DNA of 64,000 nucleotides from Pirellulales bacterium (lineage in GTDB: Bacteria > Planctomycetota > Planctomycetia > Pirellulales > JACPPG01). The stretch is taken from contig DASYDW010000116.1 in the NCBI GenBank assembly GCA_036499395.1, forward strand, positions 93,832 through 157,831, in the 5' to 3' direction. A program made the position numbers and the translations under genes. The notes beneath the pieces were generated by a model. That model saw nothing but the letters and a program-made list of their open reading frames with translations. It was not told the DNA's origin and ran no database searches. The first letter of the stretch is position 1. Every line of letters starts with the position of its first letter. This document shows, in pieces, positions 10,392-17,671 of this stretch.

Positions 10392-11417
10392 TCACGTCGG
10401 CATGAAACCGAACTCATCCAAAAGCTGCCGCAGCACGTCCGCCCCGGTAAGTCCATCAGCCAAAGCTTCGTAATTCAGTCGCATGCGGTGCAGCATCACG
10501 TCATCAGCCAGCGAGTACAAATCCTCGGGCACGACATAATCGCGCCCCTGGATCAACGCCCGGGCACGCGACGCCTTGATGAGCGAGATGCCCGCGCGCG
10601 GGCTGCACCCCAATTCGATGCGTGGATGGTGCCGGGTCCGCTCGACCAATTCCACGACATGCTCGATGAACGTGTCCGAAACATGGACCTGGTGAACCAC
10701 TTCCATGGCGCGCACCAAATCTTCGGTCGAACCGACGGCCCCTTCGGCCAGCACGTCGAACTCCGTGCGCACAATCGCGCCGCGTTCCTCGCGTCTCACA
10801 CCGAGCGCCAGATTGCGTTTCAATACGTCGCGCTCCTCGGCCCGCTCGAGATATTTCAAGCGATGGCACAGCATAAAGCGGTCGAGCTGCGCCTCGGGCA
10901 GTTCGAACGTGCCGCTCTGCTCGACGGGATTCTGCGTGGCAATCACGAGAAACGGCGCCGGCAAGCGAAAGCTCTCCTTGCCGATCGTGACGCGTCGTTC
11001 TTGCATCGCTTCCAGCAAGGCGCTTTGCACCTTGGGGGCTGCGCGATTGATTTCGTCCGCCAGCAGCAGGTTCGTGAAAATCGGTCCCTTCACCGTGCGA
11101 AAGTCGTTCGTCCGCTGATCGAGCACTTCGCTTCCGAGAATGTCCGAGGGAAGCAAATCGATTGTGAACTGGATGCGGGCGAACTCGAGATCGATCGTTT
11201 TCGATAGCGCCGCTACGAGCAGCGTCTTCGCCAGGCCCGGCACTCCTTGCAGCAACAGATGCCCGCCGGTGAAAAGCGCTACGAGCAAACGTTCAACTAC
11301 GACGTCCTGACCGACGACAACCGTGGCGATGCGCTCGCGCACGCGGCGAATGAACTCGACCGTGCTCTCGGTCGCCTCTTTGTCGAGCCGCGTCGATGGA
11401 TGCAAGCCTGTTCCCAT
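10392..11417 (-). CDS. MoxR family AAA+ ATPase
   Basis: This is a full-length 341-aa MoxR-type ATPase. The Walker A segment is 'GVPGLAKTLL' (about residues 59-68), Walker B is 'LLADEINRA', and 'ATQNPVEQSGTFELPEAQLD' is the typical sensor region. These cytoplasmic ATPases act as chaperones for VWA-domain partners, which here are encoded downstream in the same operon. It is the first gene of the minus-strand operon ending at 1736. Confidence 0.95.
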   Translation of the reverse strand: MGTGLHPSTRLDKEATESTVEFIRRVRERIATVVVGQDVVVERLLVALFTGGHLLLQGVPGLAKTLLVAALSKTIDLEFARIQFTIDLLPSDILGSEVLDQRTNDFRTVKGPIFTNLLLADEINRAAPKVQSALLEAMQERRVTIGKESFRLPAPFLVIATQNPVEQSGTFELPEAQLDRFMLCHRLKYLERAEERDVLKRNLALGVRREERGAIVRTEFDVLAEGAVGSTEDLVRAMEVVHQVHVSDTFIEHVVELVERTRHHPRIELGCSPRAGISLIKASRARALIQGRDYVVPEDLYSLADDVMLHRMRLNYEALADGLTGADVLRQLLDEFGFMPT

Positions 11418-11881
11418 GCAATGCTCTCCGAATCACGGTGATTTAAGACCGACGGTGTCGGTCAGGCGCCTGGCGAATCGCTGCCTCGACCGGCGCGCGC
11501 AACCGCGCGCCTGACGACGCCAGCAGGGCCGCGATCTTCGCTGCCTTTAGAAGGGGCCTTCTCCTCTCGATTGTTCCGTAAGCGAATCCCTGACGATTGC
11601 TTCCGCCTACAGAACGCCGCGCAGGCGGCGGGTCAAGGATCACCTTCCGCAGATCGTACCAATCGCCAGGGGGGAATCACAAACAAATTCGCCGGCGCTT
11701 GTGAAAGTTCTGGCGTGCTGCGGAAGGGCTAAGCAGACCCGACGGGGCAAGTCCGTGAATGCGGCTAAGAATTCACCAGCCCCCGCATTCCATCGCCAGG
11801 GCGGAGGTTAGATAGCATCCGGCAATAGTAACCGGGGCGCAAATTGAATAATGCGAATGGTCTTCGGCACGAAGCGACAGC
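11418..11881. other. Intergenic region upstream of the MoxR operon
   Basis: No convincing gene or RNA was seen in these 464 bases. The MoxR operon promoter should lie here on the minus strand, but I could not pick one out with confidence. Confidence 0.5.
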
Positions 11882-12085
11882 TTACGGCCGGCCGTTCAGG
11901 CGCCAAGAAGATTTCTTGGCGGGCCGAGGCTCGGCCTTGCCGACCGCGGGTGCGTTCCTCTTCTGCGAGCATTGCGGATGAACGCCGGATGCCGAGTAGG
12001 ACGGCTTGCCGCAGACCGGGCAAGCCGGACGGCGAGGCGTCTCGGGAGGCTTGGGGACCTCGTGTTCCTTTAACGGTGCGGCCAT
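11882..12085 (-). CDS. Small zinc-ribbon protein
   Basis: This is a 67-aa basic protein. Its central motif 'CPVCGKPSYSASGVHPQC' has two Cys pairs with zinc-ribbon-like spacing. The frame is open further upstream, but the ATG at 12085 has an AGAGGT ribosome-binding sequence and begins a typical N-terminus (MAAPLKEHEVPKPPETP). The C-terminal third is rich in Lys and Arg. Nucleic-acid binding is plausible but inferred. It is transcribed alone. Confidence 0.65.
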   Translation of the reverse strand: MAAPLKEHEVPKPPETPRRPACPVCGKPSYSASGVHPQCSQKRNAPAVGKAEPRPAKKSSWRLNGRP

Positions 12086-12403
12086 ACCTCTAGTGTCGCA
12101 GGCGCTGCGCGGGCTAAGCAATGCAATTCCGGCCAAACGGTGGGGAAATGGCAAAATACCCCGCCCGAACGTGGAATATTCCGCCAAAAGGATGCTCGAC
12201 GTCCCTTTCAATGGGCCGCGATCACCGATTACGCGCAGACCGTTGGGATCAAGAATGCGTGACCTATGTCACGCCGCACGCACAGAACCTCGCCATACCA
12301 CGAGCGCCAGTCGTCGGAAGAAGGCAACCTTTTTCGGCACCCGAACGCGAACGGTGATATTCAAGTCAGTGGCCACACATCTTTAGTCAACGTCGAAAGA
12401 TCT

Positions 12404-12449
12404 AAAAAAAAGCACAGGCCGGGTGGGGACTCGTCCCCGCCCGGCCTGT
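12404..12449 (-). terminator. Intrinsic terminator for the Cys-rich repeat protein
   Basis: A near-perfect GC-rich hairpin (ACAGGCCGGG...CCCGGCCTGT) spans 12414-12449 and is followed on the minus strand by eight T's (12404-12411). It sits 31 bp after the stop of the gene ending at 12480. Confidence 0.85.
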
Positions 12450-12479
12450 TATCGATCGCGTGGATTAATAGTCTTTCGC

Positions 12480-13604
12480 TTAGCAGCCGCGGCACCGTCG
12501 GCCCCGCAGTAAACCGGATCCGCCACATTCGGCGGTGCCACAGCCCGAATCGCTCCCAGCGGGAACCATGATCGTCTTGGGCACCATTTTACAGACCTGA
12601 ACCTGTACTTCCTTTTCGACCTGGTGAGGAACCCGAACTGTGCATGTTAGGGTCTTCTCCGTGGGAACGCATTCGTAGCGCGTCACGTCGCGGGTCATCG
12701 TCCGCTGCTCGGCAACGCACTTGGTATACGTAACTTCGCGAGTCTGCGGTTCCATGACGAAGGTGCGCTTTTGCACCGTACGTGTGCGAGTCTCGGGCTT
12801 CATGACCGTGACGTTGCACGTGTAATGCTTGTCTTCCCAGATGGTTTCACAGACCGTGTAAGTTACTTCCTTTTGGACGGGATTCGAGACCCACACACGG
12901 TTGGCCGCAGCCGTTCCACAGCCATTACCCGTATCGCACGCCGAGCCACATGAGCGGCGGCAGAGTAAACGGCGGCGACCGCAACCACTGTCGCAGCACG
13001 ACGATTGTGCATCGCAACCATTTGCGGTTCCGCAATCACCGCAGCCCGCAGCATTGCTCGCGGGAGCAGCTTGTTCCCAATGCCCTTCATCGACGGTGAC
13101 TGTACGTGTCTTGGTCACAGGGACTACCTTACAAACTTTCCTCGTCCCCTCGCGCGTTTCCGTGTGAGGAACGCAAACCGTGTATTCCTGAGTCTCATCC
13201 GTGACAACGGGCTTACAGACGTTGTACGTGACCGTCTTCGTCTCCGTTTTTGGCACCATTGCTGTGTAGTTGTGCGTCACCGTCTCGGTCTTCGGCACGC
13301 GTTGCATGACGGTGATCGTGCGCTCACGAGTCTCATTGGTGTATTCGGTAACATTGACCTTGCGGGTCTCGGTTTCCATCTTGGGAACCATTACCGTCTT
13401 TTCCACCATGGTCGGCGCGGCACTTTCGCACGGAGTACTAGTGGTACTTCCGCAAGAATTGCAGGGCGATTGCGGGCTACAAGCGGCGCTGCATACGGCG
13501 CCGCATCCCCGACAACCGTGACGCCCAGCCGCGAGTGAATCGCTCGCATTAACCAGCGCGAGCCCCAAAGCGAAAACAACCATCCCCGTTTTCATACTGT
13601 GCAT
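12480..13604 (-). CDS. Secreted Cys-rich repeat protein
   Basis: This 374-aa protein has a signal peptide (MKTGMVVFALGLALVNA) and Cys-rich patches near residues 30-60 and 200-240. The rest is made of repeated segments rich in Thr, Val, Glu and Lys that alternate as in 'VPKTETVTHNYTAMVPKTET'. The start at 13604 is preceded by GGAGGG eight bases upstream; a longer frame reaches 13643. The type is common among planctomycete secreted proteins. A cell-surface or extracellular matrix role is likely, but its function is unknown. Confidence 0.75.
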   Translation of the reverse strand: MHSMKTGMVVFALGLALVNASDSLAAGRHGCRGCGAVCSAACSPQSPCNSCGSTTSTPCESAAPTMVEKTVMVPKMETETRKVNVTEYTNETRERTITVMQRVPKTETVTHNYTAMVPKTETKTVTYNVCKPVVTDETQEYTVCVPHTETREGTRKVCKVVPVTKTRTVTVDEGHWEQAAPASNAAGCGDCGTANGCDAQSSCCDSGCGRRRLLCRRSCGSACDTGNGCGTAAANRVWVSNPVQKEVTYTVCETIWEDKHYTCNVTVMKPETRTRTVQKRTFVMEPQTREVTYTKCVAEQRTMTRDVTRYECVPTEKTLTCTVRVPHQVEKEVQVQVCKMVPKTIMVPAGSDSGCGTAECGGSGLLRGRRCRGC

Positions 13605-14065
13605 CACGTGCCCTCCAGTGGAAGCTAAAAATGACTTTGACAATTACGTGGTCTGCGTAAAATACGAAAACGGGATAGTACCACTGCTGGCTACAAAGTC
13701 AAGCTGTCAGATGGCTGTTGCGACTTGTCTCTCACCGTGAGTTTCTCGCACGCGGCCCAACGGCCGGTTCCGATTGGGCGCGATGGTGAGCAAGCGACAA
13801 TGCACCCCTTTTGAGAAGTCGTCGCTCGGGGAACACCTGGCGCTTAACCGGGACAGGCAGACGGATTGCCCCCGAAGCCCCGGCCGACTTGCCGCTTTTT
13901 TGCAGTTGCGGACGAGGAACTCTGCAAAGAGCGAGGGGATTCGGACTTCCGGCGCTATAAAGACAAAGGCAAGGGCGGCCGTAGAATCCAAAGTCGTGCC
14001 GAGTTGTGTGCGATTTTGCGCCGCGATGCGCCAGATTGCACCGCGCTGCACACGAAGAAAAGAGC
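13605..14065. other. Intergenic region up to the left attachment site
   Basis: I see no gene here. The longer frames across this region partly translate the tRNA-derived repeat at its right edge. The region should be the original sequence downstream of the tRNA-Arg gene before the element inserted. Confidence 0.5.
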
Positions 14066-14109
14066 AGTACGCCCGACAGGATTCGAACCTGTAACCCTCG
14101 GTTCCGAAG
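14066..14109. repeat. attL core (3' half of tRNA-Arg)
   Basis: This 44-bp copy is identical to 48952-48995. It starts 'agtacgcccgacaggattcg' and stops at the anticodon-loop 'cgaag', after which the sequence diverges. It is the displaced 3' tRNA half and the left boundary of the element. Confidence 0.92.
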
Positions 14110-14175
14110 CCTGTCCACTTATCGCTGTAACCAGTGTATCGGCGAACGACTTAGGTGAACAGCCGCTCGCGAGAA

Positions 14176-14192
14176 CAGCAATTGGGGAGTGC
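14176..14192 (+). promoter_or_regulatory. Candidate integrase arm-type site, left end
   Basis: The sequence cagcaattggggagtgc lies 66 bp inside the attL core. Close variants occur at 48317, 48591 and 48788, all in the same orientation and with matching distances from the cores. Confidence 0.55.
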
Positions 14193-14349
14193 GCGAGCGA
14201 CGGAAGATGTCGCGGGGCGTCACTGCATGGCGGAATTTCCCCAAGCGTCGAATTGATCGCATCCGCTTGGCCTCACCTCAAACCGCACGTTCGCGAAGCC
14301 GTTCTAACGCTAGTTTCCGCTGGCCTCACCGATGCTGAGGTCTCAAGCG

Positions 14350-14982
14350 ATGACTAGCAAAGAAGTCCAATCTGATCTCTTCGCGGCGGTAGCAGAGCGT
14401 CCTCGAAAGGACGTTCCGCCTGATCAGAGTCCTTGTGCGGTCGTTCATGACCTGCACCAGCTAGTCGCCAGCCACAAAAGGTTCTCGACCATCTACGCAG
14501 ATCCTCCGTGGCCGTATCGAAACGAATCATCGCGCGGAGCGGCTGTGAACCACTACCCGGTGATGTCGCTTGAGCAGATTCTCGCCGAACCGGTGCAGAA
14601 GCTCGCAACGAGCAACGCCCACCTGCACCTCTGGACTACCAACGGATTTCTGAAAGAGGCTTTCGGGGTGATTGATGCGTGGGGATTCAAATACAAGTCA
14701 TGCCTCATTTGGATCAAAGACGAACTGGGGATGGGCAACTATTGGCGAGTCTCACACGAGTACTTGCTTCTCGGAGTCAGAGGAAGCCTTCGCTTCAGCG
14801 ACCGAGCACAGCGGAGCTGGATCAGCGCCCCGCGCTCCGTGCATAGCCGCAAACCGGATCGCATTCGATTGCTAATCGAGAACGTGAGCCCCGGCCCGTA
14901 TCTCGAACTTTACGGACGTGAGGATCTGCCAGGCTTGCCGTGGACCGTCTACGGGAACCGCGTTGAGAGACGGCTCTTCTAG
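14350..14982 (+). CDS. MT-A70 family adenine-N6 methyltransferase
   Basis: The 210-aa protein contains the MT-A70 catalytic motif DPPW in 'FSTIYADPPWPYRNESSRGA' (near residue 45). Further family segments are 'HLHLWTTNGFLKEAF', 'CLIWIKDELGMGNYWR' and 'SHEYLLLGVRG'. It should transfer a methyl group from S-adenosylmethionine to adenine N6, probably in DNA. No restriction enzyme is adjacent, so it appears to be an orphan methylase that could protect or mark the element. The ATG at 14350 was chosen over an upstream ATG at 14332 because a GAGG sequence lies between them. It is the first gene inside the left end. Confidence 0.9.
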   Translation: MTSKEVQSDLFAAVAERPRKDVPPDQSPCAVVHDLHQLVASHKRFSTIYADPPWPYRNESSRGAAVNHYPVMSLEQILAEPVQKLATSNAHLHLWTTNGFLKEAFGVIDAWGFKYKSCLIWIKDELGMGNYWRVSHEYLLLGVRGSLRFSDRAQRSWISAPRSVHSRKPDRIRLLIENVSPGPYLELYGREDLPGLPWTVYGNRVERRLF

Positions 14983-14995
14983 CAGGACTAAAGAA

Positions 14996-15196
14996 ATGGC
15001 CGACTGGTTTTACTTCGTCTGTTGCTGCGGTGCGAAGTGGTTCCTGCAAACCAAGCGGAGCCGGTGTCCTCGCTGCAATGCACGGGCCTCCTCAAACAGC
15101 AAATACACTCCACCCCGGAACTGCGATTCCGCGCCGAAGACGTCATTGTTACCGATCAGAAATGCGCAGCAGCAAAAGCCCCTCTTCGATTCCTGA
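14996..15196 (+). CDS. Small Cys-rich (zinc-ribbon-like) protein
   Basis: The 66-aa protein starts 14 bases after the methyltransferase stop. It has two Cys groups, 'FVCCCGAKW' and 'RCPRCNAR', with the spacing of a small zinc ribbon, then a Ser/Asn/Pro-rich tail. No family is recognised. Close spacing suggests co-transcription with the methyltransferase. Confidence 0.5.
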   Translation: MADWFYFVCCCGAKWFLQTKRSRCPRCNARASSNSKYTPPRNCDSAPKTSLLPIRNAQQQKPLFDS

Positions 15197-15256
15197 ATAC
15201 CAAGTGTCCATTCACTGATTTCCCCTCTTCCGTCCGAGAGAAAAATAAAAGGACAA

Positions 15257-15279
15257 ACGCGAAGAGCGGCCAGCCGGAT
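15257..15279 (+). repeat. Leader repeat, copy A
   Basis: The 23-bp sequence ending 'gcggccagccggat' is identical to 15887-15909. Weaker similarity continues on both sides. Each copy lies about 260-285 bp upstream of one of two related small genes, marking a duplicated leader-plus-gene module. Confidence 0.7.
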
Positions 15280-15514
15280 GGCCCTCGCTGGTGTCACTGC
15301 TCATCCGTTCGCAATGATTGCGAGCCAGAGCGTTCGAATAAGAAAGGTCTGCTTTATGGATTCAGGAGCCAGCACATTCAGGCTCCGCAGCGAGGCAGTG
15401 CCTCGCAACTTGGTTCTTCCACCGTTTCGTTTCTTCTCGACGGACAGCCGTCGCGAAGGGGCAGATGCAAAAGCAACTGCCCTGTTTTGCAAACAACGAG
15501 ACATGGAGAGACAT

Positions 15515-15745
15515 ATGTTCTGGAGAAAAAACCTTGCAATTGAAGCGCCGCCTGCCGAGTTCTGGGAGGCTGCCAAGTGGATCAACGATTGCTTCTACAC
15601 TCAGATGAAGCTGTCGTATCGCGAGACAGAACAAGAGACACGACATTTGCACGTGTTCAACGCCTTTTTGATCTACGATCGCTACATACTGTTGGCGATT
15701 CGAGCCGGTCTTATTCAGCCGGATGATCAAGAGGATGTTAGCTAG
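15515..15745 (+). CDS. Small protein, paralogue of the product at 16171-16395
   Basis: This 76-aa protein has an ATG at 15515 with GGAGAG at the right distance. Residues 'FWEAAKWINDCFYTQMKLSY' and 'HVFNAFLIYDRYILLA' align with 'FWEALLEIHGQLFFPLCCEY' and 'HVFRAFQVLDCYLDA' in the second protein. It has no membrane helix or known domain. Long upstream leaders and a strong terminator directly after it suggest an independently expressed unit. Function is unknown; a small regulator is one possibility. Confidence 0.6.
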   Translation: MFWRKNLAIEAPPAEFWEAAKWINDCFYTQMKLSYRETEQETRHLHVFNAFLIYDRYILLAIRAGLIQPDDQEDVS

Positions 15746-15756
15746 CTACATTTCGT

Positions 15757-15792
15757 GTGCGGAGAGGACTGACACTCTCCGCACTTTTTTTT
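15757..15792 (+). terminator. Intrinsic terminator
   Basis: A perfect ten-base-pair stem (GTGCGGAGAG / CTCTCCGCAC) with an eight-base loop is followed by eight T's. It lies 11 bp after the stop of the small gene at 15515-15745. Confidence 0.92.
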
Positions 15793-15886
15793 CCAAGCAA
15801 TTATCGAGAACCACCGTGGAGCGGCAACCGTCGCGTCACTTCATCGCTTTCTTTTCTCTTCGTCTGGGAAACAAAACTAAAGACGA

Positions 15887-15909
15887 ACGCGAAGAGCGGC
15901 CAGCCGGAT
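15887..15909 (+). repeat. Leader repeat, copy B
   Basis: This is identical to 15257-15279. It lies in the leader of the second small gene (16171-16395), and the surrounding 300 bp keep scattered similarity to leader A, including small hairpins with ACGG/CCGT stems and a segment ending 'gatt(t)atgga'. Confidence 0.7.
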
Positions 15910-16170
15910 TGCTCCCCGCTCACACACTTCCGCCTTCAGCCACCTTGGATGGTGGCCCGGCACTTCAACATGAAAGGGTTTGATTATGGATGAAGCGAAT
16001 GACGCCAGACGGGCGATGTTCGCAAGAGGCTTCGCCTCAGAAAAAAACCTCTCCTGCCTTGTTTCTCCCCGACGGAAGACCATCGCGTCACGATGGAAGT
16101 CCGTCGCGGGGGGACATCTGCAAGTTGCCCCTCGTTATTTTTTAACGAATCGACAAACCAGGAGAGGGCA

Positions 16171-16395
16171 ATGGAAACTGCAATTCAGACTAATGCGTAT
16201 ATCCTTCCGGATCATTTTTGGGAAGCCTTACTTGAGATACACGGCCAGCTTTTTTTCCCGCTGTGCTGCGAGTATCTGGGCTTGCCACCAGAAAAACAGG
16301 ACAGCCACGTCTTTAGGGCATTCCAGGTTTTGGATTGCTATTTAGATGCGACAGTCATTGGACACGCTGGCGTTGTTCCAGTTCGGACGCAATAG
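16171..16395 (+). CDS. Small protein, paralogue of the product at 15515-15745
   Basis: The 74-aa protein starts at 16171 after GGAGAGG. Its core 'FWEALLEIHGQLFFPLCCEY' followed by 'HVFRAFQVLDCYLDA' matches the neighbouring 76-aa protein in pattern and spacing. The pair and their leaders form a tandem duplication of about 0.64 kb that has since diverged. No known domain is visible. Confidence 0.6.
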   Translation: METAIQTNAYILPDHFWEALLEIHGQLFFPLCCEYLGLPPEKQDSHVFRAFQVLDCYLDATVIGHAGVVPVRTQ

Positions 16396-16411
16396 TCGCC
16401 TGGGGGCGTGA

Positions 16412-16447
16412 CACGACATCATGTCGTTTCCCGCTCCCTTTTTATTT
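16412..16447 (+). terminator. Probable terminator after the second small gene
   Basis: An inverted repeat (acgacat / atgtcgt) is followed within 15 bases by a T-rich run. It is weaker than the terminator after the first copy. Confidence 0.45.
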
Positions 16448-16569
16448 TGCATCCGCGTGCGATTAGAGCCCTTCACGCCTTGTTTTTCCTTCACCTCGCT
16501 ACATCGCTTTCGTCTCTTCAGCGTATTCGTAGTGAGAAACAAGTTGCTGACCGGCTAACGACTCGTTCT

Positions 16570-17589
16570 TCACTGAGAGATTGAAGAGATCACTCCGTCC
16601 GCGATTTTGCTTCCAAGAATTCGATTGCCAGCATCAGTCAGGTGGCAAATGTCGACAAAATAACGACCGTCGTGAGGAATCGCAGAGCTGACATCGACGA
16701 GTGGCAAAGCGCGCGCAGTCGCAACTGCTGCGAGAGTCGCGTTGTGTGCTGTTACTCCAAGCAGCGTTGAGTCGACTTTCCCCCAAAAGTGTTCCATGAT
16801 CGGTTCTTCGTCGTGAACGTGTGTCGAGAGGTTGGCGTCTTCGGTTGGCAGAGCTACAGCGAATGTTGAAAGCACAACCTTGATCTGCTTCGTCGCGGCT
16901 GTCGCAATCATCTGTTCAAGGTTCGTCCTAACGATGCCAGGACTTCGCAAGTCATTGACCCCAAACCCTGGCCTAGACCAAAGATGCTTCTCAAGCAAAT
17001 AGTGCTTGAAAAGTGCCCACGTCAAGAGTTGTCGTCCGCTTTTCCAGTCAAAGAATCCGATCGAAGGGCTATCCGTGAGCCACGGAAACGAGTTGTAGAT
17101 GTTATCATTAATTCCCATGTACAGACCGATCGCATCAGGATGGTACTGAAGCAGATGCTTTTCGAAGTTGATTCGATTTACAAACGATGTGTATCGCGGA
17201 CGACCGCATGAAAACACGACCACTGGTCGCTCTGGCAATACTTGCTTTAATCGCTCACGCACGCTGTTCACGTATTGAACCGAGAACGATGTTGATTCGC
17301 CAAGAAGTAGCACGCGCAGTTCGTCTGTGCGTTTCGGCTGCTTTACGTCGTCCCCTATGCAACCGATATCGTTCATAACGATATCGCCGACCTGCGCGTG
17401 TGGAGCATAGGAATAGACGATGTCATCCGCAAAGATCATGCCCGTTGGAGTTTGGCGGTAGACGAGTATCCTGGCAAGAATCTCCGCCGCAATAAAGCAG
17501 GACATAATGCTCGCGGCACATAGCATTAAATTCCGAGACAGCACGCTCATCACCACATTCTTTTGTCGTGGATCGAAATCCACAAGCAA
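16570..17589 (-). CDS. SGNH/GDSL-like hydrolase, membrane anchored
   Basis: The 339-aa protein has an N-terminal membrane segment ('LMLCAASIMSCFIAAEIL') and then an SGNH-fold pattern. The nucleophile block is 'LLLGESTSFS', the Asn block 'YMGINDN', and near the C-terminus 'DICHLTDAGN' supplies the D-x-x-H pair. Such proteins are lipases, esterases or carbohydrate acyl-modifying enzymes acting outside the cytoplasm. The spacing supports the family, but the substrate is unknown. The start could be M14 (17550). It is convergent with the small-gene pair and 82 bp from the next gene in the same direction. Confidence 0.75.
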   Translation of the reverse strand: MLVDFDPRQKNVVMSVLSRNLMLCAASIMSCFIAAEILARILVYRQTPTGMIFADDIVYSYAPHAQVGDIVMNDIGCIGDDVKQPKRTDELRVLLLGESTSFSVQYVNSVRERLKQVLPERPVVVFSCGRPRYTSFVNRINFEKHLLQYHPDAIGLYMGINDNIYNSFPWLTDSPSIGFFDWKSGRQLLTWALFKHYLLEKHLWSRPGFGVNDLRSPGIVRTNLEQMIATAATKQIKVVLSTFAVALPTEDANLSTHVHDEEPIMEHFWGKVDSTLLGVTAHNATLAAVATARALPLVDVSSAIPHDGRYFVDICHLTDAGNRILGSKIADGVISSISQ

Positions 17590-17671
17590 TCAGCGCGCAT
17601 GGCTCGTCCAGTTACGATTTCAACTGGATGGCATAATGCGCGCTGACGTCAGTTCTCAGTCTAAAAGCACA

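Noticed and set aside
13732..14118. Reading frames across the attL region that look like proteins with 'TGFEPVTLGSE' or its reverse
   Set aside because: They translate the 3' half of the tRNA-Arg gene and flanking DNA; such tRNA-derived peptides are common annotation artefacts.
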